Positions 1 to 11,050 of a DNA stretch of 64,000 nucleotides are shown in pieces. The stretch covers positions 1,922,001 to 1,986,000 of the forward strand of contig OZ017746.1 in assembly GCA_963969365.1 (NCBI GenBank). The letters run 5' to 3'. The notes beneath the pieces were generated by a model. The model was not told the DNA's origin, made no database searches, and worked only from the letters and a program-made list of their open reading frames with translations. A program made the position numbers and the translations under genes. The DNA is from Asterochloris sp. CNOR1. Taxonomy: Eukaryota > Chlorophyta > Trebouxiophyceae > Trebouxiales > Trebouxiaceae. Each line of letters begins with the position of its first letter. Position 1 is the stretch's first letter.

Positions 1-617
1 CCATCCTTAAAGCAGTTCAGCAGGCGTGCAGGACCTCCCCAGGTCCTGCTGGGACAGCCTACCTTGACCCAGACGCTCTGATTCCAGCGCACACGGCGCA
101 CCAAATCTTCATACTCCTTCCGCTTGCGCAGACGGTACTCTGCAAGCTCCTGCGGATCGCTGATTTTCTGCCGCGGAGGCTTGAAATCCTGCTCCTGCAG
201 CTCCTTGCTCTCCCGCAGGATCTGCTCAACAGTGATCTGCAGGCATGAAGTGGACAGGAGTGTGGCTCAGGCTCAGGTCGCCAGCTCAGGGCGCAGAGCC
301 GCTGGAGAGACCTGGACCCCTGATGCATGTGCCTGCGGCAGGCAGTGGGCAGAATGGACAGCGTCTAGAGCAGCTGAAGAGGCAGCAGGCTGAAAAGGCT
401 GTCTAGGCAACTCAGGCTGGACAGACAGCGTCCAAATCTTTGTACTGGCCTAGTGCTTGCGCTATGGCGGTGGTTGGAAAGTAGCACAGCGCGGGCACTG
501 CAGGAAGCCTATGTCCTGCACCTGCTGTGGAGCAGGCTGCTTGTTTTTGACTTGCGTTGCCCTTGGCAACCGCATCTCTGTGTCCTTCTGCCTGACGCCT
601 CCAACGCTGGACGCCAT
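1..617 (-). CDS. CRNKL1/CLF1: Crooked-neck/Clf1 (CRNKL1) pre-mRNA splicing factor, N-terminal part, gene cut by left edge
   Basis: Crooked neck is a HAT-repeat scaffold of the Prp19/NineTeen complex in the nuclear spliceosome. Two exons are visible. Exon 1 (617 down to 532) starts MASSVGGVRQKDTEM and ends in the family signature VKNKQPAPQQ, followed by a GT donor at 531. Exon 2 (236 down to 63) follows a CTGCAG acceptor and reads ITVEQILRESKELQEQDF, then PPRQKISDPQELAEYRLRKR and WNQSVWVK, ending at a GT donor at 62. The phases match and the join is the one conserved in animal, fungal and plant orthologues (NKxPAPxQ then IT.EQILRE). The HAT repeats must lie beyond the left edge. The start is chosen because it gives the usual short basic leader before the signature. 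Identification is secure; the rest of the gene is not visible. Confidence 0.9.
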
Positions 618-1159
618 GATGTCCTGCTCTGTTTGTCCTGTCCTCCTGGGGCCTTCAAGTGCTGCTTTGTATTGCCAGTCAGGCAACCAGCCGGGCCCTG
701 GCCAGTCCGAAGCAGAATTGTATGTGGCTTGCGATCTGCCTGACAGGGGCCCTTGCCCGCTAATTCAGAGGCTTGTGCATGCAGCAGGCCTGCCAAAACA
801 GGCGCTGTGCGGCTCTCAGTTCTCTCTAAATTTAGGGTTCAGCAACGTGTTCAGGGTCAGCCTTTGAGAGGCAGATTGGATATGCAATATGTCAGGCCTG
901 CTACGAAAGTATGCAGGTGGGCAGGGACGGCAAGGCTGCCTCATCTGACATTCCTGGACCCACACTCTGGGACAAACAATATGCTCCCTGCTGCTCTGCA
1001 CTACAGAGACATATATCCATAGAGGAAGCCCAGAGCCAATCTATCATGTCATTGCGTTCATTGGTGAGGTAGCAGGGGCTCCTGCTGTGCTGAAGAGGAG
1101 CCTCGACCTCAGCTTGCCAGCATGATGTATACACGAACCCTCTGTGCAGGCACCTTTGC
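618..1159. other. Intergenic region upstream of the Crooked-neck gene
   Basis: I see no convincing exon here. It should hold the Crooked-neck promoter and 5' leader (read leftward) and perhaps the 5' end of the small coiled-coil gene to the right. Open frames in this stretch lack conserved motifs. Confidence 0.4.
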
Positions 1160-1529
1160 AATGATTGGGGAGTTCAGGCATCATGCATGGCTGGCAAGGG
1201 AAGGAGCCAAGCACAAGCAGGAGCAGCTGGCCAGCTTTGAGGCAGATGTGCATTCCAGACAGCAGGCCATACAGCAGCACGACCAGTCTATTAAGGGTCA
1301 TGCCCTGCGCATCCAGCAGGCACAGGAAGTCCTTAAGGTAGAGCAGCTGGCCTGCTCAGAGGCTATGCAGACTACATGAAGACAGTCAGGCCATCTTGCC
1401 TGCCTGCAGAATGCTGAGAAAGAGGAGGCAGAACTCAACGGCAAGAAGGATGCCTTGCACAACAATCTCCAGGAGGCGCAGAGCAAGCTAGAGAAGCAGA
1501 AGGCAGACCTGGAAGGCAAAGCACATTGA
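1160..1529 (+). CDS. Small coiled-coil protein or gene fragment, function unknown
   Basis: I do not recognise this gene. Two stretches with coding character join cleanly. The first starts at an ATG at 1160 (MIGEFRHHAWLAREG) and runs to 1338, where AAG is followed by a GT donor. After a TGCAG acceptor the second runs from about 1411 to a stop near 1529. The joined product is rich in Glu, Gln, Lys and Ala with heptad-like spacing (HKQEQLASFEADVHSRQQAI, then NAEKEEAELNGKKDALHNNL), so a continuous coiled coil of roughly 80-100 residues is expected. It sits on the plus strand between two minus-strand genes. It may be the surviving part of a larger filament-type protein, because the start is not strongly supported and the end is abrupt. 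Confidence 0.4.
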
Positions 1530-1642
1530 GAACTACAGGGGTGACCTGGAAGTACTTTGAGAATTTGGAACACAGCATCTCTGGACCACAGTGGCGCCGT
1601 TCAACACTACTTGCATTCGTTCCATGAATTAACGGGGAGGTG

Positions 1643-2795
1643 TCATCTCAGAAAGGGCAGAACCAGCAGGGCGCCAACCAGGACCAAAACAGCCACAGAT
1701 GTGAGGTATGAGATCGGCTGACCCTTGCCTGGGCCGGCTGGGGTGGTTGAACCTTCAGGAAGTACAGGTGGCTGAGGATTTGCTGCTCTTTCCTGCATGC
1801 GAGCTGAATCTCTGAGATTAAGCAAAGTTGAGCAGAGCAGTAATGCTGCGCGAGCCAAGGCACGCATAGGATGAGCTGCAGAGGCACCCACAGGTGATGT
1901 GGCTTGCCTCTGCCAGCTGTTTTCGCCGCTCAGCCTCTTCAACCCAGTCAGGGAACAGCTTGCGAAAGGTGGGGTTCTTCAGGTTGTAGTCCAGCGACTC
2001 AGCTGCCCTCCGCTGCTTTTCAGCGCGGCTGCTGCTGATGCTGCCAGTGGTGGTCCCGTTCTCATACATGAAGCTAGCCAGACCTTGAAGGATGGAGCTG
2101 CACGCCCACATTGGGTTCCAGCTCTGCATGATGAGCAACCAGTCCTGAGCATGTCAGTAGCAAGCATTCCAATCATGAGCGTAGCCAGGCAGGGCAGCAT
2201 GTAAACGAGGGCATGGGCTGCTCACCTCAGGGTGAAAATCTGTCATTGAAAGGCAGAGCTTGGTGTTGGGGGCAAAGCGGCCATTTGGGGTGCACATCAT
2301 CAGCGATGGAGGCTTGTAGGGATAGTCTGGCAGGGCAGAAAGCAGTCCTCAGTCAAGCAGACTTGGGCCAGCAAAGGGCAAAACCGCCAGGCAGCTTGCA
2401 GCTGGTGCATGCAGCCTGGCCACACACCTGCTGGAAACAAAAGCTTGCCATGGTAGACGCCCCCTGCATACTCTGAATCCTTCTGCCCCTCGATCGTGTA
2501 GTGCCACCTGCAAGATTGGCTTACTCTGAGCAGCTGCCTTCTGCACTTAGGCAGGCAGGCAGGTGCAGGGCATGCAGCTGTTTGTGCCTCACTCCAATAA
2601 GTTCGTCGGGCTGGGATGAGCTTTGATGTTAGGCGGTGGGTCCTTCAGGAAGGCGGCATACTCCTGCATTTGGGCATGGACACTGTCTCAAGTCAGCACA
2701 TGCTGCTGGCAAGGGCGACCAGTTCTGCCACTAGATAGGGAAGGTGGCAGCAGTCACACCTTCTGCAAACGCGCGACGCAGGCCTTTGAAGCCAT
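1643..2795 (-). CDS. UBE2J2: UBE2J/Ubc6-type tail-anchored ubiquitin-conjugating enzyme E2
   Basis: ER-anchored E2 that accepts ubiquitin from E1 and passes it to substrates in ER-associated degradation. Six exons join in frame: 2795-2760, 2663-2593, 2507-2428, 2326-2226, 2123-1908 and 1792-1643, giving about 217 residues. The protein starts [20 protein letters not shown] and continues with [12 protein letters not shown] and [20 protein letters not shown]. The catalytic cysteine lies in [14 protein letters not shown]. As in other UBC6/UBE2J enzymes, the usual HPN triplet is replaced, here by [22 protein letters not shown] and [10 protein letters not shown] are family signatures. The C-terminus is a hydrophobic tail anchor ([20 protein letters not shown]) with one Arg after it. 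The fifth intron has a GC donor (GAG|GCAAGC at 1908/1907). Conservation of every exon leaves little doubt about function. Confidence 0.95.
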
Positions 2796-3291
2796 GCTGA
2801 AGGGCTGTCACCAAGCTGGCTATCTATGAATGATCACAGAGGCCTGTTCAGCTAATGTGAGCACCAGACGACAGCCCTGGTGGTGAGGTGGGGGCTTGCG
2901 CCAAGACTTATGTCAATGTCCCGATGATGTGTAAGGCAGATGGGTTTCCAGACATCGGACTGCCAGGTCAGGCACTTGGAACGGGTCAAAAGCAGAGTGT
3001 TTGACTGGCACATCCTGAGCAGACTTAGTTCCTGTTACAGGAAGACGCAGCAGGGGTAAGCAGCAAGATCTGCTCTGGTTGACAACTTACAGGGCAACAA
3101 CAGCAGATTGCTGCAGACCTCATTAATGCGGTTGCATTACATTTCAGCGTCTGCTGTGTTCCTGTGTCTGTCAAGAGTTCGGACTTGGGCTTAGCCAGCT
3201 GCACTGAATGCTTCATGTGCCTGGGCTGCAGGCCAGAGATAGCTGGGAGTCTTTTGGGTCTGGCCACGTTGGGCCGCCACAGTGAGGCCTC
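2796..3291. promoter_or_regulatory. Divergent promoter region between the UBE2J gene and the Lys-rich protein gene
   Basis: About 500 bases separate two divergent start codons (2795 on minus, 3292 on plus). No conserved coding signal is visible, so the stretch should hold both promoters and 5' leaders. I see no clear TATA element; the assignment rests on position. Confidence 0.35.
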
Positions 3292-4270
3292 ATGGGCAAG
3301 AACCAGCAACACAAGGCGGCACAGCGGTCCAGGCATGGTGGAGGGGATGGCGATGCTCCAGACTTGGCCAGTGGCGATGGGGTGGATGTCTCTTTTCACA
3401 CCCCCGAGTGGCACGCTGCCAGGTGCAACCCCTTTGTCAACTGTGTTCAAAAGTCACAGAGCTGATATTAATGCAGCAGTGCAGCTCAACCACGCTCTGC
3501 TGTCCACCATGCAGGCTGGAGGCACTCACGACAGAGCGCATGTCCTGGGAGGATTGGAAAAAGAAGCAGAAGGAGGAGGCTGCCATGATTGCAGCTGCTC
3601 AGGGCGATGAGGACAAGCTGAACAGGTGGGGCACACAGGCACTGCAAGGATGTGGAACCATGCCCCTCTCATCAGCATGCTGACAGGGAACCAAGTTGCC
3701 TGCCACGCCAAGCTTCCCGGCCCCATGCTGGTGCCTCGTCCCGTGGTGGGCCAAAGGTGCCAATGTGCGAGGCTGTGCCATGCATGCAGCATGCTTCACG
3801 TCTCCCTTTCCCCAAAGCTGCCACCGTGCAAGTGCCACTGAGCAAGTAGCACGTTTCATTTCTGCATGGCCTTTTCTCCTTGCAGTGCACACCTGCCACC
3901 ATGCAAGGCAAGACATGTGAGCAGCACAGCCCTGTATCTGTTCTGCAGCGAATTCAAAGCGCAGCTGGCAGCTGACAGGGATGCCCGGCTTGGTGGCCAC
4001 AGTGGCAGCTTGAAAGCCAAGGGAGGCATCAGCAAAGCTGGCAAGTCTTCAAAGGCAAAACATGGCAAGGACTCAAAACGGAAAGAAAAGAAGAGCAAAA
4101 AGTCCAAATCAAAGCATGGCAGGGATTCCAGTAGCAACAAAGTGTCAAAGAGGAGGAGGCAGAGCAGCAGTGAAAGCAGCAGCAGTGGGACTGATGCTTG
4201 TAAGGGCTCAAGACAAGCGCCTCAGGCTGCTGATGGCCCCATGCGCCTCAGTGAATTCTTTAGCTCCTGA
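3292..4270 (+). CDS. Small Lys/Ser-rich nuclear protein with HTPEWHAAR and WEDWKKKQKE motifs
   Basis: Three exons (3292-3422, 3515-3625, 3949-4270) join in phase to give about 187 residues. Exon 1 reads MGKNQQHKAAQRSRHGGGDG and ends with VDVSFHTPEWHAA. Exon 2 gives RLEALTTERMSWEDWKKKQK and exon 3 starts SEFKAQLAADRDARL. The order FHxPEWHAAR then W(E/D)(E/D)(F/W)KKKQKE is, from memory, that of an uncharacterised eukaryotic family also seen in plants and animals. The second half is a dense Lys/Ser tail (KDSKRKEKKSKKSKSKHG, serine runs), which suggests nuclear and nucleolar targeting and possibly RNA-linked work, as in FAM133-like proteins. It ends with MRLSEFFSS. The gene converges on the adrenodoxin reductase gene, whose stop lies 100 bases away. 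No catalytic motif is present and the role is unknown. Confidence 0.75.
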
Positions 4271-4370
4271 GGTCATGTCGGGCCATGATTGCAGCACGTT
4301 TCTGGGCAGAGCCCCTCACTCCAAATCGCGTGTGTGACCTGCACTCCCCTTTTGAAAGAAAAGAATTTAT

Positions 4371-7300
4371 TCAAGGGACATGCATCCTTAAGAGTTGCAA
4401 CATGTCAGAAGAATTGACGAATTTATCACGTGGGCGGCCCTGGGCCATTCCCCTGGCCAGCTCCTTTGCATCAATTCTCTCCCATTCCTGAAACGTCACT
4501 GGCTGAACGCTCTGAGCTTCAAGTAGTTTGAGCACCCCTGCTGCTCCAGGCTCCTGGACTGCAGGCTGGGGCAGTTGGGGCACATCCTCGGCAATGGAGG
4601 CCACAGTCTGCTGTGCGTCCACCAAGTTTGTGCCTGCACATGGTTGAGTGCACCTGGTCAGGACTATCAAGGGCATGGTGAGAGACGTGACGAGGCAACC
4701 AGGGCCTTGCTGTACATGGCGCTCTCACCAATGATGCCAGTGGGCCCTCTCTTCACCCAGCCGGAGACGTACAGGCCAGGGATGCACTTCTCGTCCCGAT
4801 CTGGCTGCAACACCTTGCCCAGCCTGCAGAGGGGCACAAAAGTGGTTGGGAAGGCTCCACCTTTTCAAGCCGATGAGCTTGCCGCCGGCCCACAGGATGC
4901 TGGTCACACCTGTTGGGGATGATGCCTGCTTTGGTGTCAAACGGCACACCCGGCATCGGCTCAGACCTGTAGCCAATGCTCTGCAGCACCAGGTCAGCAG
5001 GCAGCGCCTCCATCTGCCCCGTGCCCACTGCGCGCTGCCCCAAGCCGTCAGGCCCTGCCTGCAGCTGCGTGCGCTCAACCTGCACGCCGGCCACTCGACC
5101 GTCCTCCCCCAGGAAGGCAGCAGGGCTGCGCAGGAAGTGGAGGTGCAGGCTGCGTGTGCCAGCCCTGCAGCAGGGGCATGAGCGACTTTGCAGCGCTGTG
5201 GTCACCTGTCACCCCATGCTGCTGTGCAGGCGCGCTACGCCAGCCGCCTTGATGCAGCGTCTCCATCACAGCCAACTCCGCCCACTCCCTTAGACGTCAG
5301 TGAATCATGCTCAGGTGCAAATTAGAGCGCATACTATGCTGTGGCTGCCCACCCCTGGGGCTCTCGCCGGGCTGCCTTCTGCAGGATTTCAAACATGCGC
5401 TTCTTCATGCGCTGAGCCTTGAGCTCGGCCTGGTCAGCCTCTGTTAGCTGCAGCTGCTGGGTGTCCACACGCAAGTTGATACCCTCCATGTTCAGCACCT
5501 CCCTCAGCTCCTTGGGAGTGAAGGCCGCCTGCACTGCAGGTCATGGAGTCAGTGGGAGCAATGGGCAGGACAGACCTTGAGCGTGGGTCTGCTGCAGCCT
5601 GGAGCATGGAGGCAGCCTGCACTGCAGACTGGAGGCTTGAGGACAGCAGCGCAGATCTGAGCACTGATCTTGACGGGCGGCCAGCTGAGCCTCCATGCAG
5701 CCTTGACGACATGCTGGGCAGCACTTCCATCAGTGCAGATCTCCTCATGGGCCTCAATCCCCCAGCTTGCACAAGCAGGTGCAGTAGGTGCACCCTTCAA
5801 GTGGTCACTGGATGGAAGGATTCAGAGGCACACACTCAGCAGGTGAAGAAGGGCAAGTGTTGCTGCAGCACAACAGGGCTGAGCATCCACACAGCCGCTG
5901 AGCTGAGATCACCTGCACGGGGCCCCGCCGCCCCACAAGGTGCACCTCCTGCACAGCGCTGCGCCGCAGCTGCTCCAGGGCATGCGCGGCCATGTCGGTG
6001 CGGGCGAGGCGGTCCACCGGCTGCAGCAGGACGCGGGCGCAGTCCACAGCCACATTGCCCAGCCCCAGCACGGCCACGCTGCAGCAAGGCATGCTCGTGT
6101 GCCATGTGCTGGAACCTGCTGCCGCAGGAAGCAAGCACTGCTGCTGCAGGCAACACATGCACAGCATTGCCTTGCCTGTGGGCATTGGCCAGGTTTAGGG
6201 GCAGGTGCCGGTAGTCAGGGTGCCCATTGTACCACCAGACAAATTCCCTGGCTGACAGAATGCCCCCCAAATCCTGCACAGGGCAGCCGGACATCAGACC
6301 GCTCTAGCGCTGGATCTCAAGACATCCTGCTAGGTTCCAGGTGGCTGAGAACCCAGCAGCATGGCAACTGGCAGCATGCAGACTTGACTTCTGCCCCAAG
6401 ACGACGTCCTGCAACAGGGAGAGGTCATCCCGCTCGCGTGGGGACACCGTAAGGTCACAGTCTGGCACTTCTGAGGGGATTGTGTGGCATTGGCCCCACC
6501 TTGCCAGGTAAGTCCAGGCTCCTGCTGCTCTCAGCGCCATAGGCAAGCACAACCTGCAGCAGAGGGGGCCAGCGGGAGTGGGGCAAGTGCGCCAGTTTGA
6601 CGTGTCGGTCAGCCACCTCTGCCACAGTTGGGTGCAGGGGGAGCTGCAAGCTGGATTGTTCGAGGACCAGGATGCAGCGTCAGTACCAGCAGAGCCAAAG
6701 ACACCGGCTCTGTTAGGGCTTCTGAGGCTGTCTTGAGGGGCATCAGGCAGCATCGGATGCAGCAGAACATAGGCATGCATGTCACTGCCAGGGCCGACCG
6801 CATGGTAGTGCGCCCGCAGTTGGTCCACAGTCACATCCCGGCCGACATGCACATTGCCCAGGAATGTAGTGCGAGGGTCCTGAGCAACTTGAGTGAACTG
6901 GTGGATGACATTCTGCAGGCAGGTGGGCAGCCTCTGCATGCAAACATGTGGTTGTGCACGTCACCTCGCTGATGGCGGGGCAGGGGGCTGCAGGGGCGGG
7001 AAGCAGGCGGTCTGTCCTTGCACTTTGAGCACCACAGACAACTAGGTGAGGATAGGAGCCTGGCCTTGGTGTCAGGATGGTCAGGCGCCACTCCAGAGCG
7101 CACAAGGCCAAAGGGGCTGATCAGCCTGTCCTGCACCACCAGGCACACTCAGACCATGGAGCGATCTGATTCACGTGCTCTGAAACCAGGCGCACAATGA
7201 TGTCTACTCGCGCTTTCTGCTGGAAGGTCTTCAGAAGCTGCAGGGCAAGCAGCACTCCTCAGCGTCAGGCCATGCAGACATGCATGGTCAGAGCCGCATC

Positions 7301-7488
7301 CTGACTTGCCCTGTCAGCAGTGTAGAAGCCTGCTGGCCCACTGCCCACCACACAAAAGCGCAGCGGGTTGCTGCTAGGTTGGTTGCTGAAGCCTCTGCCC
7401 CACAATGGGCACTCAAAGACGAAAGTTCGAGGGTGCAGACAGCACTGCTGGTGCCTACGTGACAGGGACATGGCCAGATGCAGCATTG
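4371..7488 (-). CDS. FDXR: NADPH:adrenodoxin (ferredoxin) oxidoreductase, mitochondrial
   Basis: FAD flavoenzyme that moves electrons from NADPH to mitochondrial ferredoxin for Fe-S cluster, heme A and biotin-related pathways. Exons read down the minus strand. The first has a Ser/Arg-rich presequence followed by FCVVGSGPAGFYTADR (FAD GxGxxG). Next come LLKTFQQKARVDII, DRLISPFGLVRSGVAPDHPD, GNVHVGRDVTVDQLRAHYHA and VLAYGAESSRSLDLPGK. They continue with DLGGILSAREFVWWYNGHPD, VAVLGLGNVAVDCARVLLQP (NADP motif), VHLVGRRGPVQ and FTPKELREVLNMEG. The last are LVLQSIGYRSEPMPGVPFD, GLYVSGWVKRGPTGIIGE and WERIDAKELARGMAQGRPRD, ending LLRMHVP. The whole family length is covered. The first intron uses a GC donor (AGG|GCAAGT at 7310). 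I place the start at 7488 (MLHLAMSLSRRHQQ); an earlier in-frame ATG at 7639 would overlap the divergent bZIP gene. Confidence 0.94.
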
Positions 7489-7592
7489 CAATGCAGCTGT
7501 GGTGCTGCCACCATATGGTCTCCGATGCATGACCTAGCGTTGACTCCACGGGGATCAGGCTGGTGGACCTGCCAGCCTGGACAACAGCCATC
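7489..7592. promoter_or_regulatory. Short bidirectional promoter, FDXR / bZIP
   Basis: Only about 100 bases lie between the preferred FDXR start (7488, minus) and the bZIP start (7593, plus). If FDXR begins at the earlier ATG (7639) the two coding regions would overlap head-to-head. Inferred from gene positions; no core element is obvious. Confidence 0.4.
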
Positions 7593-9726
7593 ATGGCTGG
7601 GGGAGGTGCGGAGCCTGACAGTAAGCGCAGCAGCGGCAAAGTGGAAGGCTCGGCAGCCGGAGCCAGCCCCTCAACCGCAGCGCAGCTGTTTCAGAGCTAC
7701 CTGCAGGCCTACGGGGGCAAGGCGACTCCCAATGCGCTCCTGCCGCCGTTCCCAGGACTGTTTTCGGGCCAAGTGAGCTGCTGAATTGTTGGAGCAGGGC
7801 CCCCATTGTGCATGCAGGCAACTTGGTGCCTTCCCTCCCTGCAGCAAGTCCTCTATGGGGGCCTCCCCTTTGGTCTGGTGCCCTTCGGGCTGCCCAGCGG
7901 CGGTGCTGACATGGCGGCCGCCCCACCTGCGCATCAGCAGCCCAAGCCCCAGGTGGTGTCAGGAGAGCAAGTGCGTGGCAGGCATGCTGGGGGCTGACAG
8001 AATGCTGCCCAGATCGCTGAACGCTGATGTGTGGGCTGATGTGGCGCATGACCTGGCACAATGTTGATGTGGGCTCAGGAGCAGCTAGCTGCTGGCAGCC
8101 TTGGCCTGCTGGCTTGTGAGGGACCCCTGAGGCTCATTGCTGCATGAGTTTGCTGGTCCTCAAAGCCCCTAAAAGTGGCCCTCATCTACTCCAGCTGCGT
8201 GAAAACCAAAGACTTGATCCTGCAGCCTGCCTTGCTCTTGCAGTCAGAGGAGCGCACAGCGCCCCAGCTGCACCGCAGCGCAAGCCTGCCAGCAAAGAGG
8301 CCTCGGCCGGAGCCAGCTGCGGTCTCAGAGGTGACATTCTCATTAGCAGCTGCTCCCCCGTGCCCTGCATATGCCCACAGAGCACTTGTTCTACTGAGTC
8401 TTGGCACCCATTGGGTGTACAGCCCGCTAGATGAGCAGCATCCTCTTGTGCAAATGAATCCTCATTGCTTGCCTCCATGTTGGCCATAGTCAGTCAGCTG
8501 CATGCTGCTGCCTGCAGGATGCTGGCCTGCTCCTGTTGCCTGCAACCAATGGCTTGCCAGCACATCGGCTGTTGTGCTGCCTGCAGGATGCTGCCCTGAG
8601 CGACGACGAGCAGGACACCACCCAGATGCTGCAGCGCGACAACTCCCTCAGGTCGGGCAACCAGTCACCCACAGAGGGGGCCCAGGGTCTGGGGCGGACC
8701 CAGAGCATGTCGGCTGTTGTCGCGCAGCGCGGCAAGGCAGCCGTCGAGGTGCAGATCTGCTTGCTGTGACTGCTGCATCTCCACTAGAGGTCATCAATTG
8801 CTCCATCTACCCCTGGCATCGGCAATAAGCCTCAGCCCATGCAGCCCTCTAGGCTTGCTGGCGCAGGGCCGACATGAGCTGCACCTATGAGGCGTTCCAA
8901 TTTGCAGCCCTTGAATCTTGACCTGCAAGCCCGTGCTGCGAACAGCTCAATCGGGAGTCCGCCTCGCATGCACAGCAGGCTTCTCTCAACCTGTGCTGCT
9001 CTCTTTTGCAGGACGACCGGGAGGTGAAGCGCATGCGCCGCAAGCAGTCCAACCGGGAGTCCGCAAGGCGCTCGCGTCTGCGCAAGCAGGCCGAGTGTGA
9101 GCTGCTAGCCATCAAGGTCACTGACCTGGAGAAAGAGAATTCAACGCTGCGCATTGCCAATGGGCACCTTCAGGAGCAGGTCAAAAGCCTGCTGGCCCAG
9201 GTGGGTGCTGCGGGCCTTGTCAAGGTGGGTGGGTGCAAGGCAGTGTGTCCTGCTGTGTTACGCTGCCGCAGCCAGCCCACTTGGCAGCTCTGGCTGCAGA
9301 GGGATAGGTCAGGAACCTGCCAGCCGATGTGGTCTCCGTGCCCCTGCCTGCTTGAAGGCAGACTGGAAAGTCACCGGCAGCAGCCTGCTCCTAGGCAAGC
9401 CTGTGTCATGACTGCAGCTGCTGATGGCAGAGTTATAATGGTGCCACCAGCGCCTGGCTTTCATGAACACCTGCTGCTGAAGCTCTAGCCATTTGTCTCT
9501 CAAAAAGCCCAGGCCTGCTGACTCAGGCTGGCACCTTGCCCATCTTGCCCAAACATAGACCGTTGAGGTGCAGGACTGAGTGCCAGCAGGCCATTCAGGT
9601 GCTTGTATGTTTGTTGCGGCATGCCTGGCCCGTGCTGACTGCAGTTGTTTGCTGCCTGTACAGACCTTGTCATCCTCAGCCTCTCATGTGGTAGTAGAGT
9701 CCCAGCCCACCAAGCAGGCGTCCTGA
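7593..9726 (+). CDS. Plant-type G-box-binding bZIP transcription factor
   Basis: Nuclear DNA-binding regulator. Six exons: MAGGGAEPDSKRSSGKVEGS (from 7593), with LFQSYLQAYGGKATPNALLP; VLYGGLPFGLVPFG (from about 7844); SEERTAPQLHRSASLPAKRP (about 8245-8331); DAALSDDEQDTTQMLQRDNS (about 8588-8748); the bZIP exon 9012-9199; and a short last exon 9664-9726 ending SQPTKQAS. The basic region is NRESARRSRLRKQAE with the invariant N-x7-R spacing. It is followed by a leucine zipper with regular Leu/Ile positions (ECELLAIKVTDLEKENSTLR). The Pro/Gly-rich N-terminus with PPFPGLFSGQ and YGGLPFGL resembles the proline-rich multifunctional region of plant GBFs. The intron before the bZIP exon contains a decayed copy of the basic region (see findings). 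The last exon keeps phase after LLAQ, so the end is well supported. Confidence 0.92.
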
Positions 9727-11050
9727 CTTCCTTCTCCTGGCTGATCAAATGCCTCTCCTCCCCTCAGCCTGAACACGAAAGTCCTTTCTGCCTGACAACG
9801 ACTGACTGTGGCACCCAACATGGTCTCAGCCAACCAACCCTCTTGAGTACGCGTGAGAGCAGAGGCGAGCACACCATGAGACTAGAGATACCTGAGACTA
9901 GAGTCGCCAACAATTCTTGTGGGCCATGGGGCCATGCTGTATTTATTATACCCTGGCTGGTCATTCCATCAGCTTCTGTGTGCGTGAGTGGATCATGCCG
10001 TGTACAGTCTGACTCTTGTGTGCCTCCTTGGTTTGCTAAAGATCTTTGTGAGCTGAAAACCTGCAATTTTTCGATTCATACAATTCTGATGCAATACAAT
10101 ACTCTTGCAAACGGCAAGTCTCAAAGCTGTTTCTGGTCACAATGCTCAGGCCTTCATCAAATCAAGAGCCATGATGAGCTATCACATTGGGGTGCAGAGA
10201 TCACTTTGGGCAACCTACAACAGCTGTTGTGCAGGGGTCCAGCATCTTGCTGCTCAACAAAAGCAAGTCCTCCTGTGCAGTACTATCTGGCTAGCTTTTG
10301 GTGTGCCAGCTGGGGTCACTGCTTGTCAGATGCTTGACGGGATGTGAGCATTGGAACACTGCAGCAACCGTCGGTAGTTGTGAGGACAAAAGCTCACTCA
10401 GAGAACATTGCTGACTTGAAGCAACGGCTGGAATTCTGTTAGATAGCTGACAGCCCCTGTACATGCAGTGCACCTGGGCAGGGTTGGTCTAGATTCACAT
10501 ACTTCTGACCAGGCAGCGACCTTGTTGGCACAGAGCAATTGAACCTGCTATCGATGATTCACCTGGTTGAGAGGGGCCAGCAATCTGCCAGAACCAAAAG
10601 TTGGTGTTGGCACTGCAGCCAACTTATAACGTGCCCACCTCTAGGGCCGTCTCAGCACTCTCCAGCTCACTGAGCAGGGTCTCCCATCAGTCGACTACGT
10701 TTGCTCCACGATGGAGCATAGGTCAAGCTGACAGTCTGTCTTCGTTTCGCCTTCAATGGTGTTGCAGCGCTGAGACGTAGGTGAGCACAAGCTTGCTCGC
10801 TTTTAACGGGGTTTGACTGTTACCCAGCGGTCGCCTGTCTCAGCGAATTGTGGCGATTACAGCGCCACTTGCAGCAGTCGGCTCTTTAGTCTCGACTGTT
10901 GTTGGCCTTCCTGTGCATGCAGATGCCATCTGAGGCAGCACATGCACATTGCAGCAAGTGCAGCCACCATGTTTGAGCTGCAGGGTCCCTCCAATGGCCA
11001 CAGAGCACTGGGTCAGACATTGGTCCAGGGGCGCAAGCAATGGAATTGGT
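9727..11050. other. Gene-poor stretch: bZIP 3' UTR and upstream region of the next gene
   Basis: About 1.3 kb without a supported exon. A long open frame covers 9645-10337, but its composition is unlike the neighbouring exons and it matches no motif. The left part is likely the bZIP 3' UTR. It is more AT-rich than the coding sequence around it. I found no tRNA-like fold, transposon ends or simple repeat. Confidence 0.4.

Noticed and set aside
1643-2795. Loss of the E2 HPN motif (TPN instead) as a sign of an inactive enzyme
   Set aside because: The UBC6/UBE2J family normally lacks the canonical HPN and stays active; the catalytic Cys and flanking residues are intact.
5543-6214. 223-residue open frame on plus
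   Set aside because: Shadow of FDXR exons (VAVLGLGNVAVDCARVLLQP and VHLVGRRGPVQ) on the other strand.
9645-10337. 230-residue open frame on plus after the bZIP gene
   Set aside because: It contains the true last bZIP exon in a different frame, has Cys/Ser-rich random-like composition and no motif, and lies mostly in what should be 3' UTR.
10530-10560. GGTTCAATTGCT-like T-arm (minus strand) suggestive of a tRNA
   Set aside because: No acceptor stem, anticodon stem or flanking pairing could be built around it.
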